From assembly GCA_049306275.1 (NCBI GenBank), contig JBAQQB010000138.1:44246-108245 (forward strand): a DNA stretch of 64,000 nt, given 5' to 3'. The stretch is from JADJTT01 sp049306275 (GTDB taxonomy: Bacteria; Bacteroidota; Bacteroidia; Chitinophagales; Saprospiraceae). Below, one piece after another: positions 51,584-59,735 of this stretch (the stretch's first letter is position 1; each line of letters starts with the position of its first letter). A program made the position numbers and the translations under genes. The notes beneath the pieces were generated by a model, which had not been told where the DNA came from, ran no database searches, and was given only the letters and a program-made list of their open reading frames with translations.

Positions 51584-52510
51584 ATGAGGATCTTACTCCT
51601 GATCTCCTTCTCTTTCCTGTTCCTTCCATCTTCATTCAGCCAAAAGCCCGTCTTGCCGGAAGAAGACATGGCGAAGCTGAAGCTTTACGAAGACACCATC
51701 GCCCTGCTTTCTTACGCCATTATCAACGACTCTTTTCCGGAAAACCGCTTCGGGGCCACCAAAAAGTTGATCCCCACCCTGGTAGCCGCGCTCAAAACCC
51801 CCAATTCCTTCCACTATCCCTTCAGCCGGGTGCAATCCATCTCCCTGCAGTACCCGGCCGACAGCACATTCAGGATCTTTACCTGGCAACTCTACGTGGA
51901 TGTGAATGAATACAGGTACTATGGCGCTATTCAGCTCAACAACTCCGAGCTGAAACTCTTCCCACTCATCGACCGTTCTTTCGACGTAAAAGAGGTGGAG
52001 TATGACGTCTTGCCGCCCGACCAGTGGTACGGGGCGCTGTATTATAACATCAAGCCTTTCCAGACGCCCCAGGGTATGAAGTACCTGCTGTTCGGCTACG
52101 ACGCCTATTCCTTTTTCAACAAACGCAAGGTCATCGACGTGCTGAGCTTTGAAGGCGAACAACCCCGCTTCGGCGCTCCCGTTTTCCACGCTTCAACCGA
52201 CGACGGCGGCACGCGCATCAGTAACCGGCTGCTCTTTGAATACACGGCCGAGGCCTCCATCAAATGCAATTTCGACCCGGTGATGGATATGATCGTCGTA
52301 GACCACCTCATCGAAGTAGGCGGGATGCACGAAGGGCAGGGCCCAACCAAAATCCCCGATGGTACCTACGAGGCCTACCAATTGGCTAATGGCATCTGGC
52401 AATACATCCCAAAACTCGACAACACCATCGTCGACGAACCGCCCCGCCCCTTCCCCGTGCTGGAAAGCGATAAGGAACTGGATATTTTTGGGAGGAAGAA
52501 GAAGGGGTGA
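51584..52510 (+). CDS. Conserved secreted protein of unknown function
   Basis: 308 aa with a signal peptide (MRILLLISFSFLFLPSSFSQ). The body is alpha/beta with motifs such as FHYPFSRVQSISLQYPAD, WYGALYYNIKPF and YLLFGYDAYSFFNKRKVIDV. It resembles a family of Bacteroidota-conserved periplasmic proteins that I cannot name. There is no T9SS sorting domain and no catalytic motif. It lies 98 bp after the vWA gene and is convergent with miaE; tandem GTGAAAGA words follow its stop. Confidence 0.7.
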   Translation: MRILLLISFSFLFLPSSFSQKPVLPEEDMAKLKLYEDTIALLSYAIINDSFPENRFGATKKLIPTLVAALKTPNSFHYPFSRVQSISLQYPADSTFRIFTWQLYVDVNEYRYYGAIQLNNSELKLFPLIDRSFDVKEVEYDVLPPDQWYGALYYNIKPFQTPQGMKYLLFGYDAYSFFNKRKVIDVLSFEGEQPRFGAPVFHASTDDGGTRISNRLLFEYTAEASIKCNFDPVMDMIVVDHLIEVGGMHEGQGPTKIPDGTYEAYQLANGIWQYIPKLDNTIVDEPPRPFPVLESDKELDIFGRKKKG

Positions 52511-52516
52511 AGGGTG

Positions 52517-52547
52517 GTGAAAAAGTGAAAGAGTGAAAGAGTGAAAT
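52517..52547 (+). repeat. GTGAAAGA tandem words between convergent genes
   Basis: Four imperfect 8-bp copies (GTGAAAAA, GTGAAAGA, GTGAAAGA, GTGAAATG) start 7 nt after the 52510 stop and end near the miaE stop at 52554. Confidence 0.8.
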
Positions 52548-52553
52548 GGGGGG

Positions 52554-53171
52554 TTAGTGCATGCGGTCGCCGCGGAGTTCCAGATCCTGCATGATCTTGG
52601 CTTCTTGTTCCAAATATTCTTTCCAGCGGGCTTTTACCTGTTCTTCGGGGAAATACAGTTTGGCCAGGTCGATGAAGAGACGGTAGTGACCGGCTTCGGA
52701 GACCATGAACTTGTGGTAAAAGCCTTTGAGCGCATCGTCGCTGATGTAGAGCGACAGCAGCCGGAAGCGCTCGCAGCTGCGTGCCTCGATCAGGGCGCAG
52801 ACCAGCAACTCTTCCAACAGGCGTTCCTGGGGCGTGCCTCCCTTCTTCATAAAATCGCGCAGGGCGTTGACGTATTCGTCTTTCCGCTGCCTGCCTAGGG
52901 CGAGCTGCCGTTTTTCCATTTCCTGCAACACAGCCCGGAAATGCCCCCACTCTTCGGTGACGATGGGAGCCAGTTCTTTCACCAGCTCTTTCCGCTCCGG
53001 ATAGCGCTGGATGAGCGAGATGCAGGAGGTGGCCGCTTTCTGCTCGCAGTAGGCGTGGTCGGTTAAAATCTCCCCCAGGTCTTTTTCTGCCAGATTGACC
53101 CAGCGCGGGTCGGTGGGCAATTCCAGCCCCAACATTCTTAATGCCGTGTTTTCACTATTCGTGGTTTTCAT
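52554..53171 (-). CDS. miaE: tRNA-(ms2io6A)-hydroxylase
   Basis: 205 aa diiron enzyme that hydroxylates the isopentenyl group of ms2i6A at tRNA position 37. Four-helix bundle ligands are visible: HAYCEQKAA (Glu), VTEEWGHFRAV (Glu/His), ALIEARSCERFRLL (Glu) and VSEAGHYRLFIDLA (Glu/His). Length and motif order match MiaE. It is transcribed with the same orientation as the 53193 gene upstream (21-bp gap), so co-transcription is possible. Confidence 0.93.
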   Translation of the reverse strand: MKTTNSENTALRMLGLELPTDPRWVNLAEKDLGEILTDHAYCEQKAATSCISLIQRYPERKELVKELAPIVTEEWGHFRAVLQEMEKRQLALGRQRKDEYVNALRDFMKKGGTPQERLLEELLVCALIEARSCERFRLLSLYISDDALKGFYHKFMVSEAGHYRLFIDLAKLYFPEEQVKARWKEYLEQEAKIMQDLELRGDRMH

Positions 53172-53192
53172 ATTAAATCCTGATTATCCTGT

Positions 53193-54347
53193 CTAACTGC
53201 CGCTGCGCAGGCAATTGATCTGGTTCCGGAAAAAATCCAGGTCGAAGACCTCGTAGTCCTCGTATCCGGTTGCCCAGATGACCCTGATCTTGTCGAGCTC
53301 AATAGATTGGAGCACCTTTTCCTGCAGGCCGCTGATCTGGTATTGTGCTCGGTAGACGTACACCCCCCTTCCCGAATCAAAAAAGCCCGCATCCGTTTTG
53401 GAGTTGAAAAGTCGGATAGTCTCGCCCTTCATCGGCAGGATGCTCATGATACTGCCGTTGGGAATACCGCCGAAGGCGGCAGGGGCATTATTGGAGGCAA
53501 TGGAAAATTCGAGCGACAGAAAGAGCAGGCCATCAGACAGATCAGCCAGGTAACCCCGGCAGGTGATGTATTCGCGGTCTCGCAGAAAGGGGCGCAGATC
53601 CTTGGGCGTGTGGGTGAACAACAGCACGGGTTCCAGGTCGCGGCGCAGCTTTCCGGTAAATTTATCGACTTCCTTATGGGTAAAGACACAGGGATAGGCC
53701 GGAGGACTGAAGCGGGTATCTTTGGCAGGGTCGTAAACGGCGTAGACTTTGGCTGCGGGCACTGCCGGCACGATGGGTTCGGGTTGAGCAGCAGACAACA
53801 TGGTTTTTTGGGCATCGAGCAGGGCTTTTTGCTGTTCGAGCAATTTGAGCTGCTTGTCGCGCTTTTTGGGCTTGAGGTAGATCAGCAATTCCGCATCCCG
53901 CGCCAGACGGATTGCCTGGTCATAGAGATCGGAAGCCAGCTTTTCCCTTTCTTTTTCGAGGTTTAACTGACGTCGTTTCTCATCTGCATCCCTGGCGGGG
54001 TAAAGATCGGGGTTGGCCAGCATATCAGATAGCTCTTCCTCCAGTTGAAGGCGTTTTTTGCTGGTCTCATCCGCGAAATTTCCCAACCGCATCGCTTCGG
54101 CATTGAGCACTTCCGCGATTTGGATCGCTTTTTTTCTGGCAGCTTCCTCCGGATCGAGTTCCTCCCACTCCCTTGGGGGAGGCGCGGCCCCGAGAGGATC
54201 TTCAGCGCCCTGCTCGACAAAGGGCTCCCAGGTGCCGTCCGGGTATTCGATTATTTTTTCCCCTTTTTCATTGGTCCTGACCACCTGGCTGTACATCACA
54301 GGCAGCGCAATTAGAGAAACCCAGAGAATTGTGATGAAATGCTTCAT
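53193..54347 (-). CDS. Secreted coiled-coil protein of unknown function
   Basis: 384 aa with a signal peptide (MKHFITILWVSLIALPVMYSQ). The next motif VVRTNEKGEKIIEYPDGTWE resembles the short repeat seen in many Bacteroidota envelope proteins. A Glu/Lys/Arg-rich helical segment (about 60-180) looks like a coiled coil. The C-terminal half is mostly beta with no recognisable motif. ATG 54347 begins the signal peptide; an in-frame start at 54413 would add 22 residues. It is divergent from the prolyl-oligopeptidase-like gene across a 99-bp gap. Confidence 0.7.
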   Translation of the reverse strand: MKHFITILWVSLIALPVMYSQVVRTNEKGEKIIEYPDGTWEPFVEQGAEDPLGAAPPPREWEELDPEEAARKKAIQIAEVLNAEAMRLGNFADETSKKRLQLEEELSDMLANPDLYPARDADEKRRQLNLEKEREKLASDLYDQAIRLARDAELLIYLKPKKRDKQLKLLEQQKALLDAQKTMLSAAQPEPIVPAVPAAKVYAVYDPAKDTRFSPPAYPCVFTHKEVDKFTGKLRRDLEPVLLFTHTPKDLRPFLRDREYITCRGYLADLSDGLLFLSLEFSIASNNAPAAFGGIPNGSIMSILPMKGETIRLFNSKTDAGFFDSGRGVYVYRAQYQISGLQEKVLQSIELDKIRVIWATGYEDYEVFDLDFFRNQINCLRSGS

Positions 54348-54446
54348 GCGAAAGAAATAAATTATTCCTATTTTAACTACCTTAAGTACAGCAATACGGT
54401 TTTCGCTATACAAAAATACCTTTCTCTCAAGATAAGCCCTTCAACA

Positions 54447-56618
54447 ATGAAACAATTATCTCATAAAAAACGATTTTGCGGGATACTTATTGGGATGCTT
54501 TTTCTGATTGGTTGCACCAACGACTCCAGAAACCCGGATAACCTGTTCCAAACCATTGATTTTTCCTACCCCCAGACCTTCCGGGATTCCCTCTATGCCG
54601 ATACCTTGCACGGAACGGCCGTTCCGGACCCCTACCGCTGGATGGAAGCAGAGGAAGCGCCCATTCTGCAGGAATGGCTGGAAGCGGAGAAAAAAATGAC
54701 CGACAGCTACCTCTCCCGCATCCCCTTCAGAAAAGCCGTGGAACAACGGGTCAGGGAACTGTGGAATTTCGAGCGGGTACACGATTTTCAAAAGCAGGGC
54801 GATTTTCTCTATTACCGGAAAAATACAGGATTGCAGGATCACGATCTCCTGCTGCGGCAAAGCCTGACCGGCGGAAAGGAAGAGATCGTGATCGATCCCA
54901 ATGCTTTTTCCAGCGACGGTAGCGCCTCGCTCGGCCAGCTGGCCTTTTCTGCCGATGGCAACTATCTCGCCTACGAAAGCCGGGACTTCGGCTCCGACTG
55001 GCGCACCATCAGGGTACACGACCTGCGGGAGAACAAGCCCCTGGCAGATACCCTCAGGTGGGTCAGGAATTCCCCTATCGCATGGGCCGGCAATGGCTTC
55101 TTCTACAGCAGATATCCGGCGCCCCTTCGCGGGGAAAAGACCTCCTCCCCGCTGGAGTTCCACCAGGTTTTTTACCACGAGTTGGGCGGCAGACAGGCAG
55201 AAGACAGGCTGGTTTTTGCCGACCGCGCCCGGTCGAAGCGCTGCTTTTTCCCTCAAACCAGCCTCGATGGGCGCTTTCTGTCGCTCAAGATCTGGGAAAA
55301 CAACTCCGGCAACGGCATTTACGTGTTGGACCTCCAAAAGGAGAACAGCGGCTTCGTTCCCATCGCCGACGACATCCTCAACCATTTCGACTTCGTGGGT
55401 AGCGAAGGCGGCAACCTGTATTTATTGACAGATTTTGAAGCGGACAGAAAAAGGCTGGTCAGGGTGAACATCAATAAACCAGCCCCTGGTTTTTGGGAGA
55501 CCGTCATCCCGGAAAAGCCGGACCTGCTGCATAAGGTTTATATGGCCGGTGGAAAGTTCGTTGCCCACTACGTCCGCGATGCTCAGCATTTCCTCCAGAT
55601 CTATGAAGAGAGTGGTTCGGAGTCCATCATTCTCACCATGCAGGAACCGGGCGCCATCCATAGCTTCCACGGCAAGCCGGAAGAAGACAGGGCGTTTTTC
55701 ACTTTTGAATCGTTCCTCATCGCTCCCACCACCTATGAGCTCGACCTTAGCCTGCTGACGGCAAAAATATACAAAGCGCCCAAGGTCAATTTCAATAGCA
55801 GCCCGTATGAAACGCGGCTGGTATTCGTCAAAACCACCGGCCAGGCTGACATTCCCATTTTCATCACGATGAAGAAGGGTCTCCGGCTCGACCGCAACCG
55901 GCCCACGCTGCTACTGGGCGACGGCAGTCTCGGAAACCTTGCCTCTCCCCGCTTCGACCCCGCCTTTCTGAGCCTGTTGGAAAATGAGGGCGTACTAGCC
56001 CAGGCCGTACTGAGAGGCGGAGGCGAATACGGCCGCAAATGGCACGAAGAAGGGGTTCGGTCGCGCAAACAAAACACCTTCGACGATTTTCAGACAGCGG
56101 CCGGCTACCTGATCAGCCAAGGGTACACCAGAGTGGAAAAGCTCGCCATACTGGGCCAGGGGGCCACGCCCGGCCTGCTCGCCGGCGCCACGGCCGTTCA
56201 GCGTCCCGACCTCTGCGGCGCTGTTGTGGCGGAATCTGGCCTCTTTGATATGATCCGGTACCAGCAATTTACCGCAGGAAGCGAATGGGCCTTCGATTTT
56301 GGCCGAATAGAAGAAGCCAGGGAATTCGATCACCTCAACGCCATCTCCCCCCTGCATAACGCACGTGCAGGCAAATACCCCGCCATGCTGATCACGACAG
56401 GCGGCCACGACGACCGGGTCTACCCGGCCCACTCCTACAAATTTGCCGCCGAACTGCAGTACAGACAACAAAACGCCGCACCTGTTCTGTTCAAAGAAAA
56501 AGAAGGCGCCGGCAACGCAGAAGCCCTCTCGGTGACAAGACAAATCAGAAGCAGCGCAGATTGGCTGAGTTTTGTGTATTTTCACCTCCGCCAGGTTGTG
56601 GTCTATGAAGTAAAATGA
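54447..56618 (+). CDS. Prolyl oligopeptidase-family (S9A) lipoprotein lacking catalytic Ser and His
   Basis: 723 aa. A lipoprotein signal (CGILIGMLFLIGC) ends at a lipobox Cys near residue 22. The fold follows S9A enzymes: the N-terminal DPYRWMEAEEAPILQEWLEA, a seven-bladed propeller, and a hydrolase domain with RGGGEYGRKWHEEG. The nucleophile elbow GGSNGG is replaced by QGATPG, with A573 where Ser should be. The catalytic His (GHGAG) is replaced by E686 in KEGAG. The Asp loop GGHDDRVYP is kept (D655/D656). So it is probably a non-peptidolytic pseudoenzyme on the outer membrane. ATG 54447 gives the lipobox; an upstream start at 54339 does not. cdaA follows after 7 bp. Confidence 0.88.
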   Translation: MKQLSHKKRFCGILIGMLFLIGCTNDSRNPDNLFQTIDFSYPQTFRDSLYADTLHGTAVPDPYRWMEAEEAPILQEWLEAEKKMTDSYLSRIPFRKAVEQRVRELWNFERVHDFQKQGDFLYYRKNTGLQDHDLLLRQSLTGGKEEIVIDPNAFSSDGSASLGQLAFSADGNYLAYESRDFGSDWRTIRVHDLRENKPLADTLRWVRNSPIAWAGNGFFYSRYPAPLRGEKTSSPLEFHQVFYHELGGRQAEDRLVFADRARSKRCFFPQTSLDGRFLSLKIWENNSGNGIYVLDLQKENSGFVPIADDILNHFDFVGSEGGNLYLLTDFEADRKRLVRVNINKPAPGFWETVIPEKPDLLHKVYMAGGKFVAHYVRDAQHFLQIYEESGSESIILTMQEPGAIHSFHGKPEEDRAFFTFESFLIAPTTYELDLSLLTAKIYKAPKVNFNSSPYETRLVFVKTTGQADIPIFITMKKGLRLDRNRPTLLLGDGSLGNLASPRFDPAFLSLLENEGVLAQAVLRGGGEYGRKWHEEGVRSRKQNTFDDFQTAAGYLISQGYTRVEKLAILGQGATPGLLAGATAVQRPDLCGAVVAESGLFDMIRYQQFTAGSEWAFDFGRIEEAREFDHLNAISPLHNARAGKYPAMLITTGGHDDRVYPAHSYKFAAELQYRQQNAAPVLFKEKEGAGNAEALSVTRQIRSSADWLSFVYFHLRQVVVYEVK

Positions 56619-56625
56619 CAATGGT

Positions 56626-57432
56626 ATGATCGGGTTATTGAAGCTGGGATTTCTGCCAGTGCGCATCTGGGATATACTGGACATCCTGATCGTGGGATAC
56701 CTGATCTACCAGGTCTACAAATTGCTCCGCGGCAGTATCGCTTTCAACATTTTCATCGGCGTCGTCATCCTGTTCGCGGTCTGGTGGTTGGTGGGCGCTT
56801 TGAATATGGACCTGCTGTCGCTGCTACTCGACCAGTTTGTAAGCGTAGGGGTGATCATTTTTCTCATCGTCTTCCAGCCCGAGGTGCGCAGATTCCTGCT
56901 GCTGCTGGGCAATACCACCCTCCGCCAACGATCACGCTTTTTGCGCCGGATAATGGACCGGAACCTGCGCCAGGACGTGGTCAAAAAAGATGCCCTGACC
57001 AGCGAAATCAGCAACGCATTGGCCAGTATGGGCCAAAAACGCTGTGGCGCCTTGATCATACTCAGCCCCAACACCGAGATGATTGAAGCTATCAGCCAGA
57101 CCGGCGTGCCGATCGACGCCCAAATTTCCCAGGAATTGCTGGAAAGCATTTTTACCAAGGAGAGCCCCCTGCACGACGGCGCCGTCATGATCGCCAGAAG
57201 CAAGTTAATCGCAGCCAGTTGTATTCTGCCGCTTTCCGATAACCAGGAAATACCCAAGACGGCCGGGCTCCGGCACCGCGCCGCGCTTGGCATCACCGAG
57301 CGCATGAACGTCGCCGCTTTTATCGTTTCAGAAGAAACCGGTAAAATGAGCTACGCCTTCGATGGAAAACTGCGCTTCGACCTCGACAACCATGAGATCA
57401 AACGCCTGCTCGGCAAACATTTTTCCCTGTAA
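56626..57432 (+). CDS. cdaA: Diadenylate cyclase
   Basis: Makes cyclic di-AMP from two ATP. 268 aa with three N-terminal TM helices (ILDILIVGYLIYQVYKLL, IAFNIFIGVVILFAVWWLV, VSVGVIIFLIVFQP). The DAC domain has DGA at 184-186 (LHDGAVMI) and RHR at 216-218 (LRHRAALG). Membrane-bound CdaA is the usual c-di-AMP source in Bacteroidota, where it affects envelope and potassium homeostasis. It lies 7 bp after the pseudo-peptidase gene and 11 bp before a GNAT gene, so the three may form an operon. No CdaR regulator is adjacent. Confidence 0.95.
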   Translation: MIGLLKLGFLPVRIWDILDILIVGYLIYQVYKLLRGSIAFNIFIGVVILFAVWWLVGALNMDLLSLLLDQFVSVGVIIFLIVFQPEVRRFLLLLGNTTLRQRSRFLRRIMDRNLRQDVVKKDALTSEISNALASMGQKRCGALIILSPNTEMIEAISQTGVPIDAQISQELLESIFTKESPLHDGAVMIARSKLIAASCILPLSDNQEIPKTAGLRHRAALGITERMNVAAFIVSEETGKMSYAFDGKLRFDLDNHEIKRLLGKHFSL

Positions 57433-57443
57433 GCCCAATCCAA

Positions 57444-57983
57444 ATGGAGCACCTCCATATCGTACGAACAGAAGAATCCAGGATTGACGAGCATCTCAAA
57501 CTTCGCATTTCCGGATTGCTGGCGCAATCTTTCCCCGGATATCCATCCGGCAGGATCTACTACCGCCAACTGCCTTCCTTCCGCTATCTGGCGAGCGAAG
57601 GAAAGCAGCTCGTGGGCCATCTGGCGGTCGAACACCGGATGATCAACGCGGGAGGCACGCCGGCAAACATATTCGGCATCATCGACCTCTGCGTCGAAGC
57701 GAGCCGCCAGTCCCTGCAGATCGGAACAAAACTGCTCAGCGCCCTGGAGGCGGATGCCAGAAGCGAAGGAATCGACTTCCTGGTACTGATCAGTGGGGAA
57801 CAGGGGTTTTACGAACGGGCGGGATTCAGGGTAGAAAACAACCTATGCCGCTGGGTCTCCATCGGCGACCACATATCCATCGGCCTGGTACAGGGCAGAT
57901 TGCCGGGCAGCCTGCTGGTCAAACCGCTCGGCGGCAAAAAATGGGGAGAAGGAGTAGTCGATTTTTTGGGATACATGTTCTAG
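57444..57983 (+). CDS. GNAT-family N-acetyltransferase (NodA-like)
   Basis: 179 aa. The sequence FPGYPSGRIYYRQLPSFRYL followed by GKQLVGHLAVEHRMI resembles the acyltransferase group that includes NodA. The acetyl-CoA loop is ASRQSLQIGTKLLSALEADA (the R/Q-x-x-G-x-G/A position), and QGFYERAGFRV is the GNAT C-terminal motif. Acceptor unknown. It follows cdaA by 11 bp. Confidence 0.82.
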   Translation: MEHLHIVRTEESRIDEHLKLRISGLLAQSFPGYPSGRIYYRQLPSFRYLASEGKQLVGHLAVEHRMINAGGTPANIFGIIDLCVEASRQSLQIGTKLLSALEADARSEGIDFLVLISGEQGFYERAGFRVENNLCRWVSIGDHISIGLVQGRLPGSLLVKPLGGKKWGEGVVDFLGYMF

Positions 57984-58039
57984 CGCCCTATCTTTAAGGC
58001 CATTGCACGATTAATTCTCAATAACTCAATTTTCTTCAT

Positions 58040-59437
58040 ATGGAAAAGACCCAATCGTATATCCAAGCCAATAAACAGCGATTTTTGGATGAACTGTTCG
58101 ACATCCTCCGGATTCCCTCCGTCAGCGCCGATCCGGCCTATAAGGGGGATGTGCAGCGCATGGCGGAGGCCGTAGCTGGCAGCCTGCGCAAAGCAGGCGC
58201 CGACGGTGTGCAAGTCTTCCCCACTGCGGGCCACCCCATAGTCTACGGACAAAAGATCCTCCACCCCGATCTGCCCACCGTGCTGGTCTACGGCCACTAC
58301 GACGTGCAGCCCGCCGATCCCGTCGACCTCTGGCATTCGCCTCCTTTCGAACCCACGATAAAAAAGACCGCTGTTCATCCCGACGGAGCTATCTTCGCAC
58401 GGGGCTCCTGCGACGACAAAGGGCAGGTATTCATGCACGTAAAGGCGTTTGAAGCCATGGTGGCAAACGGCGAGCTCTCCTGCAATGTCAAATTCATGAT
58501 CGAAGGCGAAGAAGAAGTCGGCTCGGTCAACCTGGGGCAGTTTTGCCGCGAGCACAAGGAGCTGCTCAAAAGCGATGTGATCCTGGTATCTGATACCTCC
58601 ATCATCGCCAACGACGTGCCGGCTATCACTGTGGGGCTCCGGGGGCTCAGCTACGTGGAAGTGGAAGTGACGGGCCCTAACCGCGACCTCCACTCCGGGG
58701 TCTACGGCGGCGCCGTTGCCAACCCCGTCAACGTGCTGGCCCAGATGATCGCTTCCATGCACGACGAAAACAGGCACATCACCATCCCCGGCTTTTACAA
58801 CGACGTGCTGGAGGTCAACCCCGATGAACGCCGCATGATGAACGAAGCCCCTTACAACGAGGCTGAATACATGACCGATCTCAAGGTCAGGGGGCTGTTG
58901 GGGGAAAAGGGATTCACCACCCTTGAGCGCACTTCCATTCGCCCAACGCTCGACGTCAACGGCATCTGGGGCGGCTATATCGGCGAAGGCGCCAAGACCG
59001 TATTGCCTTCCAAGGCATTCGCCAAGATCAGCATGCGCCTGGTGCCCAACCAGCATCCCGACAAGATCACGCAGTTGTTTGCGGATCATTTTGCGAAGAT
59101 CGCTCCGCCCTCGGTGCAGGTCAAAGTCACCCCTCACCACGGCGGGCATCCGGTGGTTACGCCGACGGATACGCCGGAATACAAAGCCGCCTCGATGGCA
59201 ATGGCCAAAACGTTTGGGAAGGAGCCCCTGCCTCAGCGCAGCGGCGGCAGTATCCCGATCATCGCGCTTTTCGAAGAGGTATTGGGCGTCAAGAGCGTGT
59301 TGATGGGCTTCGGCCTCGACTCCGACAGCATACACTCCCCCGACGAGCATTTCGGCCTTTTCAACTTCTACAAGGGCATTGAGACGATCCCCTACTTCTA
59401 TCATTACTACGCGGAAATGAAGCGGCAGAAGGCTTAA
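58040..59437 (+). CDS. M20-family zinc dipeptidase
   Basis: 465 aa metallopeptidase. Metal ligands appear in order: H in VYGHYDVQPAD, bridging D in FARGSCDDKG, catalytic and ligand Glu in EGEEEVGSVN, D in VSDTS, and a His near the C-terminus (SIHSPDEHFG). The dimerisation domain (about 205-360) contains GPNRDLHSGVYGG. Likely cytosolic dipeptide or aminoacyl-derivative hydrolysis; no signal peptide. A perfect terminator starts 18 bp after the stop. Confidence 0.93.
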   Translation: MEKTQSYIQANKQRFLDELFDILRIPSVSADPAYKGDVQRMAEAVAGSLRKAGADGVQVFPTAGHPIVYGQKILHPDLPTVLVYGHYDVQPADPVDLWHSPPFEPTIKKTAVHPDGAIFARGSCDDKGQVFMHVKAFEAMVANGELSCNVKFMIEGEEEVGSVNLGQFCREHKELLKSDVILVSDTSIIANDVPAITVGLRGLSYVEVEVTGPNRDLHSGVYGGAVANPVNVLAQMIASMHDENRHITIPGFYNDVLEVNPDERRMMNEAPYNEAEYMTDLKVRGLLGEKGFTTLERTSIRPTLDVNGIWGGYIGEGAKTVLPSKAFAKISMRLVPNQHPDKITQLFADHFAKIAPPSVQVKVTPHHGGHPVVTPTDTPEYKAASMAMAKTFGKEPLPQRSGGSIPIIALFEEVLGVKSVLMGFGLDSDSIHSPDEHFGLFNFYKGIETIPYFYHYYAEMKRQKA

Positions 59438-59454
59438 AAAACCGCTATTTTGAC

Positions 59455-59494
59455 AAAAAAGCGCGCTTTCCTGAACAGGGAGGCGCGCTTTTTT
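59455..59494 (+). terminator. Intrinsic terminator after the M20 peptidase
   Basis: Perfect 12-bp stem AAAAAAGCGCGC (59455-59466) and GCGCGCTTTTTT (59483-59494), 16-nt loop, ending in a T-run. Confidence 0.92.
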
Positions 59495-59521
59495 ATTGTA
59501 CTGGGAATAAAACCAGCACCT

Positions 59522-59704
59522 ATGTTCAATTTTTTCAAGAAAGATCCGGTAAAGAAAATGGAAAAGCAGTACCTCGACCTGCTGGAAGAGGCGATGCAGA
59601 TCCAGCGCAAGGGAGACATTAAGGGGTATGCTGCTAAGATGGCGGAAGCCGAGGAGATGCAGCAGAAGATAGAGGAGGAAAAAAAGAAAGGGCGGTCAAA
59701 TTGA
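59522..59704 (+). CDS. Lacal_2735 (DUF6435) family small protein
   Basis: 60 aa beginning MFNFFKKDPVKKMEKQYLDL, then EAMQIQRKGDIKGYAAKMAE and AEEMQQKIEEEKKK. Length and pattern match the Lacal_2735/DUF6435 family of small helical Bacteroidota proteins of unknown role. ATG 59522 is chosen because the longer frame from 59450 would run through the preceding terminator. Its own stop lies inside the next hairpin. Confidence 0.88.
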   Translation: MFNFFKKDPVKKMEKQYLDLLEEAMQIQRKGDIKGYAAKMAEAEEMQQKIEEEKKKGRSN

Positions 59705-59713
59705 CCGCCCTTC
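59686..59713. terminator. Bidirectional terminator overlapping the Lacal_2735 stop
   Basis: AAGGGCGGTCAA and TTGACCGCCCTT are perfect inverted repeats around one base, followed by TCTTTTTT. The stop TGA (59702-59704) is part of the stem. It serves the plus-strand small protein and the minus-strand adhesin ending at 59736. Confidence 0.9.
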
Positions 59714-59735
59714 TTTTTTCATTTGATCGTCGTTA

